Positions 1 to 6,550 of a stretch of DNA of 6,840 nt are shown here, one piece after another (position 1 is the stretch's first letter; every line of letters starts with the position of its first letter). The stretch lies in the NCBI GenBank assembly GCA_021298235.1, contig JAJTDX010000106.1, forward strand, positions 1-6,840, read 5' to 3'. This DNA is from Cryomorphaceae bacterium. Its GTDB lineage: Bacteria > Bacteroidota > Bacteroidia > Flavobacteriales > Crocinitomicaceae. The notes beneath the pieces are model-generated. The model had not been told where the DNA came from. It worked only from the letters and a program-made list of their open reading frames with translations, and did not search any database. Made by a program: the position numbers and the translations under genes.

Positions 1-530
1 TACCCTCCTGTTTCGTATTCGTAAATGTAGTCTCCCAGCATGAGCACTGCGTCCACATCATTTCGTTCATTGATGGCCTCATACACGTTAAAATATCCTG
101 CCTCTAAATTGGCACAGGAAACAACGGCGAGTCGCACGTTTTCTATTTCACCTGTAGGTAATGTTTTAGTTCTGCCGACCGCACTATATTGGCCATTGTA
201 TTCAAATTCGTAGTAATAAAAGGTGTTTGCTTGCAATCCTGTAACATCGATTTTTACTGTGAAATCCCTACTTGCATCTGTTTGAAAACTTCCTTGGGCA
301 ACAATGTTTGTGAACGCATTGTCCGTAGCCATTTTGTAATTCACAGTCGGCTGTTCCGAAAAATCTTGAGGGGTTACTCTCGTCCAGATAATAACCCTGT
401 CTTGCAGCGGGTCACCCGAGGCAATGCCATGATAGAAGGGGGCAATACATTCCAGAGGGCTGACACTAGTTTGACCAAAGCCATAGATGCAGGCTGTTAC
501 AACGAGTAGGGCAGTAGTTATAATTTTCAT
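1..530 (-). CDS. PhoD-family alkaline phosphatase/phosphodiesterase, N-terminal part
   Basis: This is the start of a secreted PhoD-like phosphatase, an enzyme family that releases phosphate from phosphomono- and diesters outside the cytoplasm using an Fe/Ca centre. I translated 176 codons from the ATG at 528-530 to the window edge, so the C-terminal majority is missing. Residues 1-20 (MKIITTALLVVTACIYGFGQ) form a signal peptide. Residues 34-52 (HGIASGDPLQDRVIIWTRV) are the hallmark start of the PhoD N-terminal beta domain, which continues to about residue 125. The metallophosphatase core begins at RLAVVSCANLEAGYFNVYEA (133-152) and LMLGDYIYEY (163-172). Cys139, Asp167 and Tyr170 fall where this family places metal ligands. 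The leader has no twin-arginine motif, and VTAC (11-14) resembles a lipobox, though the GFGQ end suits ordinary signal peptidase better. There is no Shine-Dalgarno sequence, as is usual in Bacteroidota. It is transcribed away from the large surface-protein gene. Family assignment is firm; the substrate is unknown. Confidence 0.93.
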   Translation of the reverse strand, partial: MKIITTALLVVTACIYGFGQTSVSPLECIAPFYHGIASGDPLQDRVIIWTRVTPQDFSEQPTVNYKMATDNAFTNIVAQGSFQTDASRDFTVKIDVTGLQANTFYYYEFEYNGQYSAVGRTKTLPTGEIENVRLAVVSCANLEAGYFNVYEAINERNDVDAVLMLGDYIYEYETGG

Positions 531-653
531 GTTGTTAAATTAATTCAACTTCATGAAAACTGAATAAAATAGGCATTAAATTTCTGTAAAAATTTACTTT
601 TCAGTCAATTGTGAGGAATTTTAGAAACATAGATATTTTAATTAACTCAAACA

Positions 654-683
654 CAAAAATATGTTCATAAAGATTTAATGAAA
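654..683 (-). promoter_or_regulatory. Candidate Bacteroidota promoter for the PhoD-like gene
   Basis: On the minus strand, TATTTTTG (plus-strand 654-661) matches the Bacteroidota -7 consensus TAnnTTTG exactly. It is preceded, after 18 bases, by TTTC (680-683), one base off the TTTG -33 element. Transcription would begin near 647 and leave a leader of roughly 115 bases before the ATG. The call rests on consensus matching alone in AT-rich DNA. Confidence 0.3.
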
Positions 684-688
684 ATAAG

Positions 689-719
689 TTGGAAGGTCGC
701 GACTTTTTGAGGAGTTTTG
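689..719 (+). promoter_or_regulatory. Weak candidate promoter for the large surface-protein gene
   Basis: TTG at 689-691 and GAGTTTTG at 712-719 (one mismatch to TAnnTTTG) are 20 bases apart, within the spacing reported for Bacteroidota promoters. The start of transcription would fall near 725, only about 15 bases before the ATG at 739. The palindrome GTCGCGAC lies in the spacer, a position typical of operators. The match is imperfect and the call is tentative. Confidence 0.15.
696..703. repeat. GC-rich palindrome GTCGCGAC in the divergent spacer
   Basis: GTCGCGAC is a perfect 8-base palindrome. It extends to 14 bases (693-706) with one mismatched pair, and stands out in otherwise AT-rich DNA. 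It begins 35 bases before the last base preceding the large gene's ATG, between the two halves of a weak candidate promoter. A regulator-binding site is possible; chance is not excluded. Confidence 0.3.
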
Positions 720-738
720 TTCCAGAAAATCAGCCTCG

Positions 739-915
739 ATGGAAAACCCTACTGCATCAAATTTCGGAATAAAAATTTTCAGTTTCCGAACGCGCATTTT
801 TCATCTCAAAGGCATTCAAGCATTCGTATATCGTTTGCTGAACTGCAAGGCTTTTCTGCCAGTTTCCTTGCAGCTTTGTTTGATTTTGGTGCTGGGGGTG
901 GGGAACGTTTTGGGG
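739..915 (+). other. Extended signal-peptide region of the surface protein
   Basis: The hydrophobic core lies at residues 39-55 (FLPVSLQLCLILVLGVG), with likely signal peptidase cleavage near VLG-QQ at 59-61. About 38 residues precede the core, far more than the few usual in a Sec signal. They carry six basic residues (K12, R17, R19, K24, R32, K37) spaced among aromatic and aliphatic ones. Either the protein has an extended signal peptide or translation starts later, for example at the TTG of residue 33. No twin-arginine motif is present. Confidence 0.7.
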
Positions 916-3900
916 CAGCAAGTTATTGGTACTTATCCTGGTGTGAATGGCGGTTATGAAGGTGCAACGATTGACAACACTGTTTTTTCAAGCGCTCAGT
1001 CAGGGAAATGGGTAAAAAACAATGCAACTCAAACCATAGGCTCTGAGAGTACCACTGTTAGGTCTGGTTCAACTTCACTGAGTGCAACCAACGGATCAAC
1101 TGGAAGAAGAATCTGGACTCCTTTGGTAACAGTTAGCAGTACCACTTCTAGTGTTACTATTCAGTATTATAGAAGAGTATTAAGCACTACAAACACACAG
1201 GAAAGTCAATCAGCCGTAGGTAATGGAACAACTACAGATGCTTCACCGGGATCATATTCAGTGCCTAGTTCAGCAAACACGTGGGAGAAGGTAACTTATA
1301 CTAGGACGTCCTGGACATTCACAGACATTGCTGGTGCTGTTTTAACAAGATCGATAGGAACTGGTGGTACAATATTCATTGACGACTTGGTGATGTATAA
1401 TGGTTCTGTTGACAACACCGCACCCAATTCTCCAGGTTCAGTTACAATATCAAATGCAACATCCTCATCTTTAGACATTTCTTGGGTAGCTGCTTCCGGA
1501 GGAGTTGATGGTGGTGGTTATGTTGTTGTCAGATACTCTTCTAATCCAAATGCAGATAACGACCCAAATCAAAATGGTATTTATGCTGTGGGTAATACAA
1601 CTACCAATGGCACTGGATCCTTAACTGGCACTATTCGATATATTGGAACAGGTACCTCTTTTACGGACAATGTTGGATTGTCTTCGGGAACACAATATTG
1701 GTATAAAGTATATACGGTAGACAAAGCATTTAATTATTCAACCGAAAGTTCGGGGAATGGCACAACAACATTTTCTACCTCTGATCCAACTTTAAATGCG
1801 GTCACCCTAAACAGTGCGCTTACAACAACCTACGGTACTGCTTCTTCAGGAATTAGTTTTACTGCGAGCGGTTCAAATCTTACCAGTAACATAACGGCAA
1901 CTGCTCAATCGGGTTATGAAGTTTCTACTTCTTCGGCATCCGGTTATGGAGCATCTGTCTCAGTGGCTTCAGGTACAACGGTTTATGTTCGTATGAATTC
2001 AACATTACCTGCAGGATCCTACAATGGGGCTACTGCTGTTGTGCTTTCAGGTGGAGGAGCGTCTGTGGATGCCAATGTTACTACTTCCGCCTCATTGAAC
2101 GTCGTAAGCACGAAGACACTGACAATCACAGGATTGTCGGCATCTAATAAGGAATACGATGCAACAACTGCTGTTACGATAAATGGTACTCCGGCTTTTT
2201 CCGGGTTGGTCAACAGTGAATCTTTTCCGGTTTCCGGCTCGCCGACCTGGGCCTTTGCAACTAAAACAGTAGGAACGAACAAGACGATCAATCGAACAGG
2301 GAATTACACAGCTCCCTCGGCTAATTATACAGTAACTCAACCCACATTGACCGCAACAATAACCGCAAAAACAATTACGGTCACAAGTGCTGCAGCAAGC
2401 AATAAAACCTATGATGGAACCACTACGGCAACAATTACAGGAACGCTATCAGGAGTCATCGCTGGTGATGTGGTGACCTTGACAGGCACGGGAACTTTTG
2501 CTTCGGCTAATGTCGCTACTGGGATTTCGGTCACATCAACTTCTACGCTCTCAGGCACTGATGCAGCGAATTATTCGTTAACCCAACCTACTGGACTCAC
2601 AGCGAATATCACTCAAGCTACTCAAACGATTGTTTTCGGAGCTCTTCCTGCAAAAACTACTGCTGATGTTCCATTTGCTTGTGGGGCCTTTTCGGCAACA
2701 TCGGGAACAATTGCGCTCACATACATTAGTTCGAACACTGCAGTTGCAACGATCAACGCTTCCGGAACAATAACAATTGTTGGTGTTGGAACTACGACTA
2801 TTACCGTTTCTCAAGCAGGTAATGCAAATTACTCCGCGGCTGCAGATGTTGCACAATCTTTGACAGTTACTCAGGCCCCTTGTATTTCTGACAATTTTGA
2901 AACAAATAGCTTGACAAATTGGAATAATGCAGGGGGAAGTACAGGTGGAGGCACAACCGCAGTTAATGGAGGAGCAGGCGATTACTACCTCAACCTTAAC
3001 GAAAATGGGGAGTGGGCTCAACTTCCTACTGGTCAAACGTATAATTCCATTTCGTTTAATGTCAAAGGATCGGCAACTTCGAACAACTGGACCTTAAAAG
3101 TTCAAACAAGTATTGATGGAATAATTTGGAATGATGAGGGTGGTGCAGGAACTATCTCCGGAAGTGCAATAGGAACCACATATTCCCTTCAAACAGTGAA
3201 TTTAAACCCTATTACAAATTATGTTCGTTTATTTTTAGTTAGAATTGGAAATTCATGTTACGTCGGAAATGTTGAGGCTTTTTGCACGCCTGCACCGGAA
3301 ATTAATGTTAAACAAGCGTCTAATAATGTTTTAAGTGGTAGTGGAACGTATTCTTTTGGAACTTTTAATACAGAGACTTCTTCTTCAGCAATTTTATTCA
3401 ATATTGAGAATACGGGTAATGAAACCCTAAATTTAACCGGAACCCCAAAAATCAATATTTCCGGTCATACAAGTGATTTTATAATTGATCAAACCTTGAC
3501 ATCAGGGACGATTTCTTCCGGGAGTTCCACTTCCTTCACTGTGTCGTTTTCTCCTACAACTTCTGGAGCAAGGTCTGCAACGATTTCTTTAGTAAACAAT
3601 GATTCGAACGAGAATCCATATACTTTTACGGTTAATGGAACAGGCGTTGTTGGAACGTTAAATTCGGTTACGCTTTCAGGACCTTTAACAACCTATATGG
3701 GTACAGCTTCTGCAGGCGTGAGTTTTACGGCCAGTGGTTCTAATCTTACCGGTAACATTTTGGTTTCTGCACAGCAGGGTTACGAAGTTTCGACTAGTTT
3801 AGAGTCTGGATACGGTTCCAGTGTTTCTGTTGTGAGTGGCACAACTGTTTATGTCCGAATTGCAGCTACTCTTGCAATAGGAACTTACAATAGTGCTGTA

Positions 3901-6522
3901 GTAGCTATTTTATCTTCAACGGGTGCGTTAAATGTGAACGCTACCTCTTCCGCTTCCGGAAATATTGTTAGACCTGCAAATGATCTGTGCTCAAATGCTG
4001 TGGAACTCACTCTGGGAGCTGCTCCAATTAATGGGACATTAACAAACGCCTCTATTACAGCTCCATTTTCTGATTATTCTGATGTTTGGTATTCATACAC
4101 GGCAGGAGTAAATGGAGTGGTAACGGTCAACTTTAGTGGTTTATCAACGGCAGATGATTTCACTGTATACGAGGGTTGTACAGGAACAACCATTCTTGCC
4201 CAGAGTTCAGTAGCTACCTTCAATGCAACAAGTGGTACAGTCTATTTAATTCGTATTCGTGACTTGGTTGGGGATGCTGGCACATTCAATATTTCATTGC
4301 AAAGAAATGAATATCGTACTAGGGCTTCTGGAAATTGGGGTGTCAATACAACATGGGAAAAATGGAGCGGCTCTGCTTGGATAAATTGTGCGTCAGGTGA
4401 TTATCCAAATAATTCGAATGCAAGCGTAACTATAAGGACAGGACATGTTGTAGATAATGACGGGGCAATTGGTTCGCCTTGGAGTGTTTTCAATTTGACC
4501 ATAGAGAGCGGTGGGAAAGTTTGGGACAATTCTTTTGCTGGAAATAACGATTACATTAAGTTATTTGGCGACGTTATTTGTGATGGTACAATAGGTGCTC
4601 CGAATGGAGATGACATCTCATTTGAAATTGCTGGTGGAAATAATTGTACCATTTCGGGAGCCGGATCTTTTACAGCCACCAGGATAAGAAAGAGCAATGA
4701 TATAAACCCTCTGTTAAATGCATCTTTACTTTTCGATATGGACGTTAGATTAACATGGAGTTCTGGATCAGGCACAGTGCTATATAACGCTTCGAACTGT
4801 AATTCAGACGGATCCATGTTTAATGTAACAGTATCGTCAGGAAAAACTGTTAGGTGCTCCGGTCCAGGAGCTGTTACAAGCAGTGTTTCTATAGACGGAT
4901 TATATGGTAGTAATTCAGATAATACCGGGGGGGTGTACACTATTTATGGTATCCTAGATTTAGATGGAGCTTTTTACAGCACGACAAATAATTCGAACGT
5001 TGCTGCTCCAACATCTTTGGTAATCAAAAGCGGAGGTATAGTAAAATGCCGATATCTCGATGCTGCTGCAAGTGGCGTTGCGGGCAATACTCTTAGAATC
5101 GAAGATGGGGGTAAATTAAATATTTTTGGAAGTGTTGATACGATTTCAGCGTCGTTGAATGATATTACTTGGTTAAATTTTAGTGCCACAAATAACACCT
5201 GGGATTTCCAAACCGGAAGTACAATTGAATATTCTGGTGTTACACAACAACGTGTGAATGGCATTTCGGCATGCATTAATTTCATCGTTTCCGGAGGGGG
5301 ACTTAAGAAGTTAGGAAATGATTTTACAGTTGCAGGTAATTTAACATTAACAAGTGGGCGCGTGCAAACGGATGCATACAGACTAATACACACTTCAACC
5401 AATGCGTCAAGTCTGATTCATAGCACGGGAAGCGCGAGTTTTGTGTTTGGTACCTACAGAAGATATATTGCATCCAATACTTCAGTATATGAATTGCCTG
5501 TTGGACTTTCGTCGGCTACTTCTGGATATAGAAGAGCTGATCTTGTAAATAACAATTTGTCGGGAGTTACATATGTAGATGCTTCTGTTGGTTCTCTTTC
5601 TGAATCTGGTAACAATATTGATTCACGAATAGCTTGCAGCCAGAACGGAACTGCCTTAACGGATGTTCTTGGAAGTACTATCTGGTCACTTGTACCTTCG
5701 GTCCAACCTTCCAGTGGATCTTATGGTGTACGATTATATGTTTCCGGAACCGGATTGTCTGCGGCAGATGACAATACATTCTGTCCTGTAAAACGAACTT
5801 CAGGATCTACGGACTATGCAGATTGGAATACTTTCGAAACATCAACTTCCATTCCTTCTAGTGGAACTGCCGGAAGGATTTATGCCTCTGGAAATGGGTA
5901 TGCAGAGCGCAACGGTTATACCTCTTTTAGTGAGCATGCCATAGGCAAGGCACCGTCTAATCAGCCGTTGCCTGTGGAGTTGTATTCATTTACGGCCAAT
6001 TGTCTTGGTGAAGATAATGTTAAACTAATGTGGGTAACTGCTTCAGAAAACAATTCATCTCATTTTGTAATTGAAAATTCTGTTAATGGTGTCGATTGGA
6101 ACGTTGCGGGTATTGTGAATGCAGCAGGGACTTCTCAAGAAACTTTAGAGTATGAGTTTGCATTTCGAACGCACTCAAGCTTGAATTATGTCCGACTGAA
6201 ACAAGTAGACAAGGATGGGGAGGAAGTGATTTATCCAGAAATTTCGGTTGTTTGTTCGTCGAATTATAATACTCTGGTTACGATTCCAAATCCTTCAGGA
6301 AATGAGTTTACAGCGGTTTTTGATTCAGAAATCAATGATTCATCCATAGAGATTCAACTGACAGATATACAAGGTCGTGATATTTTCTCGAAAAGATTTA
6401 ACGTTTCAAAAGGGCTCAATTTTATTGCGCTGGAAGGACAAACATGGCCAGCAGGTGTCTACTATCTTAAAGTGACTGCGGCTGATGGTAAGGTGCAGCT
6501 CATCCGTCATCGGATTTTATAG
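739..6522 (+). CDS. Giant multidomain T9SS-secreted surface protein (putative adhesin)
   Basis: This 1927-residue protein is built almost wholly from beta-rich modules and ends in a T9SS type A sorting domain, so it should cross the inner membrane by Sec and the outer membrane by the type IX system. Approximate domains: signal region 1-59; jelly-roll-like 61-223; FN3 228-346; Ig-like A1 352-456; YDG 460-543 and 544-626; Big-like 627-712; jelly-roll-like 715-850; choice-of-anchor-D-like 852-971; Ig-like A2 974-1077; PPC-like 1079-1188 (ANDLCSNA, YEGCTGTT); beta-helix-like 1192-1569; unassigned beta-rich 1570-1743; LPVELYSF module 1744-1840; sorting domain 1849-1927. It is rich in Ser, Thr, Gly and Asn. 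I see no catalytic signature, so adhesion, matrix or carbohydrate binding is inferred, not shown. The ATG at 739 is the only ATG before the hydrophobic core; no Shine-Dalgarno sequence sits at normal spacing (GAGGAG at 709-714 is 24 bases away). A TTG at 835 is an alternative start. Confidence 0.93.
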   Translation: MENPTASNFGIKIFSFRTRIFHLKGIQAFVYRLLNCKAFLPVSLQLCLILVLGVGNVLGQQVIGTYPGVNGGYEGATIDNTVFSSAQSGKWVKNNATQTIGSESTTVRSGSTSLSATNGSTGRRIWTPLVTVSSTTSSVTIQYYRRVLSTTNTQESQSAVGNGTTTDASPGSYSVPSSANTWEKVTYTRTSWTFTDIAGAVLTRSIGTGGTIFIDDLVMYNGSVDNTAPNSPGSVTISNATSSSLDISWVAASGGVDGGGYVVVRYSSNPNADNDPNQNGIYAVGNTTTNGTGSLTGTIRYIGTGTSFTDNVGLSSGTQYWYKVYTVDKAFNYSTESSGNGTTTFSTSDPTLNAVTLNSALTTTYGTASSGISFTASGSNLTSNITATAQSGYEVSTSSASGYGASVSVASGTTVYVRMNSTLPAGSYNGATAVVLSGGGASVDANVTTSASLNVVSTKTLTITGLSASNKEYDATTAVTINGTPAFSGLVNSESFPVSGSPTWAFATKTVGTNKTINRTGNYTAPSANYTVTQPTLTATITAKTITVTSAAASNKTYDGTTTATITGTLSGVIAGDVVTLTGTGTFASANVATGISVTSTSTLSGTDAANYSLTQPTGLTANITQATQTIVFGALPAKTTADVPFACGAFSATSGTIALTYISSNTAVATINASGTITIVGVGTTTITVSQAGNANYSAAADVAQSLTVTQAPCISDNFETNSLTNWNNAGGSTGGGTTAVNGGAGDYYLNLNENGEWAQLPTGQTYNSISFNVKGSATSNNWTLKVQTSIDGIIWNDEGGAGTISGSAIGTTYSLQTVNLNPITNYVRLFLVRIGNSCYVGNVEAFCTPAPEINVKQASNNVLSGSGTYSFGTFNTETSSSAILFNIENTGNETLNLTGTPKINISGHTSDFIIDQTLTSGTISSGSSTSFTVSFSPTTSGARSATISLVNNDSNENPYTFTVNGTGVVGTLNSVTLSGPLTTYMGTASAGVSFTASGSNLTGNILVSAQQGYEVSTSLESGYGSSVSVVSGTTVYVRIAATLAIGTYNSAVVAILSSTGALNVNATSSASGNIVRPANDLCSNAVELTLGAAPINGTLTNASITAPFSDYSDVWYSYTAGVNGVVTVNFSGLSTADDFTVYEGCTGTTILAQSSVATFNATSGTVYLIRIRDLVGDAGTFNISLQRNEYRTRASGNWGVNTTWEKWSGSAWINCASGDYPNNSNASVTIRTGHVVDNDGAIGSPWSVFNLTIESGGKVWDNSFAGNNDYIKLFGDVICDGTIGAPNGDDISFEIAGGNNCTISGAGSFTATRIRKSNDINPLLNASLLFDMDVRLTWSSGSGTVLYNASNCNSDGSMFNVTVSSGKTVRCSGPGAVTSSVSIDGLYGSNSDNTGGVYTIYGILDLDGAFYSTTNNSNVAAPTSLVIKSGGIVKCRYLDAAASGVAGNTLRIEDGGKLNIFGSVDTISASLNDITWLNFSATNNTWDFQTGSTIEYSGVTQQRVNGISACINFIVSGGGLKKLGNDFTVAGNLTLTSGRVQTDAYRLIHTSTNASSLIHSTGSASFVFGTYRRYIASNTSVYELPVGLSSATSGYRRADLVNNNLSGVTYVDASVGSLSESGNNIDSRIACSQNGTALTDVLGSTIWSLVPSVQPSSGSYGVRLYVSGTGLSAADDNTFCPVKRTSGSTDYADWNTFETSTSIPSSGTAGRIYASGNGYAERNGYTSFSEHAIGKAPSNQPLPVELYSFTANCLGEDNVKLMWVTASENNSSHFVIENSVNGVDWNVAGIVNAAGTSQETLEYEFAFRTHSSLNYVRLKQVDKDGEEVIYPEISVVCSSNYNTLVTIPNPSGNEFTAVFDSEINDSSIEIQLTDIQGRDIFSKRFNVSKGLNFIALEGQTWPAGVYYLKVTAADGKVQLIRHRIL
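1792..2106 (+). repeat. Ig-like domain, copy A1 (coding repeat)
   Basis: Residues 352-456 form one copy of a Bacteroidota Ig-like module, recognised by TASSGISFTASGSNLTSNI, GYEVSTS and TTVYVRM in order. The partner copy A2 lies at residues 974-1077. By eye the two align almost without gaps at roughly 60-65% amino-acid identity, while third codon positions differ widely, so the duplication is not recent. Such modules usually act as spacers or stalks in secreted proteins. Confidence 0.85.
2116..2616 (+). repeat. Two tandem YDG repeats
   Basis: Residues 460-543 and 544-626 are consecutive copies of the YDG domain, named after its conserved Tyr-Asp-Gly. The landmarks are SNKEYDATT in the first and SNKTYDGTT in the second, each ending with an NYTVTQPT- or NYSLTQPT-like strand and then TATIT or TANIT. 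The first copy has Ala for the Gly of the motif. YDG repeats are common in large bacterial surface proteins and are thought to be structural. The copies are well diverged from each other. Confidence 0.8.
3658..3969 (+). repeat. Ig-like domain, copy A2 (coding repeat)
   Basis: Residues 974-1077 repeat the A1 module, with TASAGVSFTASGSNLTGNI, GYEVSTS and TTVYVRI in the same order. It follows the choice-of-anchor-D-like domain, whereas A1 follows FN3. About 520 residues of unrelated domains lie between the copies, so this is a dispersed, not tandem, duplication. Confidence 0.85.
4312..5445 (+). other. Parallel-beta-helix-like region of the surface protein
   Basis: Residues 1192-1569 open with RTRASGNWGVNTTWEKWSG, followed by SVTIRTGHVV and FNLTIESGGKV. 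This is the arrangement that begins many Bacteroidota beta-helix surface domains ('SGNW..ttW...'). Later stretches such as SLVIKSGGIVKC, LRIEDGGKLNIFG and VAGNLTLTSGRV repeat a short-strand, Gly-turn pattern consistent with stacked coils. I infer the fold from this pattern. No polysaccharide-lyase active-site residues could be identified. Confidence 0.55.
5446..5967 (+). other. Unassigned beta-rich region before the C-terminal module
   Basis: Residues 1570-1743 start at FGTYRRYIASNTSVYELPVG and end before LPVELYSF. The stretch looks like a beta-sandwich, with alternating hydrophobic residues (TIWSLVPS, YGVRLYVSG) and Gly/Ser turns. It resembles segments found between beta-helix regions and T9SS tails in other Bacteroidota proteins, but I cannot give it a family name. 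Confidence 0.5.
6283..6519 (+). other. T9SS type A C-terminal sorting domain
   Basis: Residues 1849-1927 carry the type A landmarks in order: IPNPSGNEF, then LTDIQGRDIF, then LNFIALEGQTWPAGVYYLKV, and a basic end (IRHRIL). In known systems this tail directs export through the T9SS outer-membrane channel and is removed by the PorU sortase, which can link the cargo to A-type LPS. It is preceded by the LPVELYSF...VKLMWVTASENNSSHF module (1744-1840) often found next to such tails. Confidence 0.92.
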
Positions 6523-6550
6523 TACGGCTCATAAAATGTAATTTTGCTGT

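Larger units (their letters stand above)
531..738. other. Divergent AT-rich intergenic region
   Basis: These 208 bases separate two divergent genes and must hold both promoters unless one lies inside a neighbouring gene. The region is strongly AT-rich apart from one GC-rich palindrome at 696-703. AT-only inverted repeats occur at 577-583/590-596 (TAAATTT and AAATTTA, 6-base loop) and 633-639/656-662 (ATATTTT and AAAATAT, 16-base loop). In such AT-rich DNA these may be chance. I see no small gene or RNA gene here. Confidence 0.7.

Noticed and set aside
189..509. Plus-strand reading frame of 106 codons.
   Set aside because: It is the shadow of the PhoD-like gene on the opposite strand, whose family motifs are unmistakable.
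577..596. Inverted repeat TAAATTT / AAATTTA in the leader of the PhoD-like gene, considered as a hairpin or operator.
   Set aside because: It is AT-only in very AT-rich DNA and extends no further than seven pairs, so chance is the simpler reading.
531..738. Possible riboswitch, small RNA or phosphate-response box ahead of the PhoD-like gene.
   Set aside because: No recognisable riboswitch core or tandem direct repeat resembling a Pho box could be found.
717..959. Plus-strand reading frame of 80 codons beginning with TTG, close behind GAGGAG.
   Set aside because: It overlaps the start of the large gene in another frame, has no family motif, and ends soon after the signal region.
1296..5402. 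Several antisense open reading frames of 60-152 codons inside the large gene, for example 2578-3036, 4551-4940 and 4974-5402.
   Set aside because: They lie wholly opposite a gene with clear domain structure, show no recognisable protein motif, and are expected where Ser/Thr/Gly codons rarely give antisense stops.
1495..5746. TCCGGA appears at least six times in the large gene, more than chance in DNA of this composition.
   Set aside because: The case I checked is an in-frame Ser-Gly pair (TCC GGA), and the protein is very rich in Ser-Gly, so codon content is enough to explain it.
6533..6546. Short inverted repeat AAAAT-GTA-ATTTT between the surface-protein stop and the glycosyltransferase start.
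   Set aside because: A five-pair AT-only stem without a GC core or a following U-run is too weak for an intrinsic terminator.
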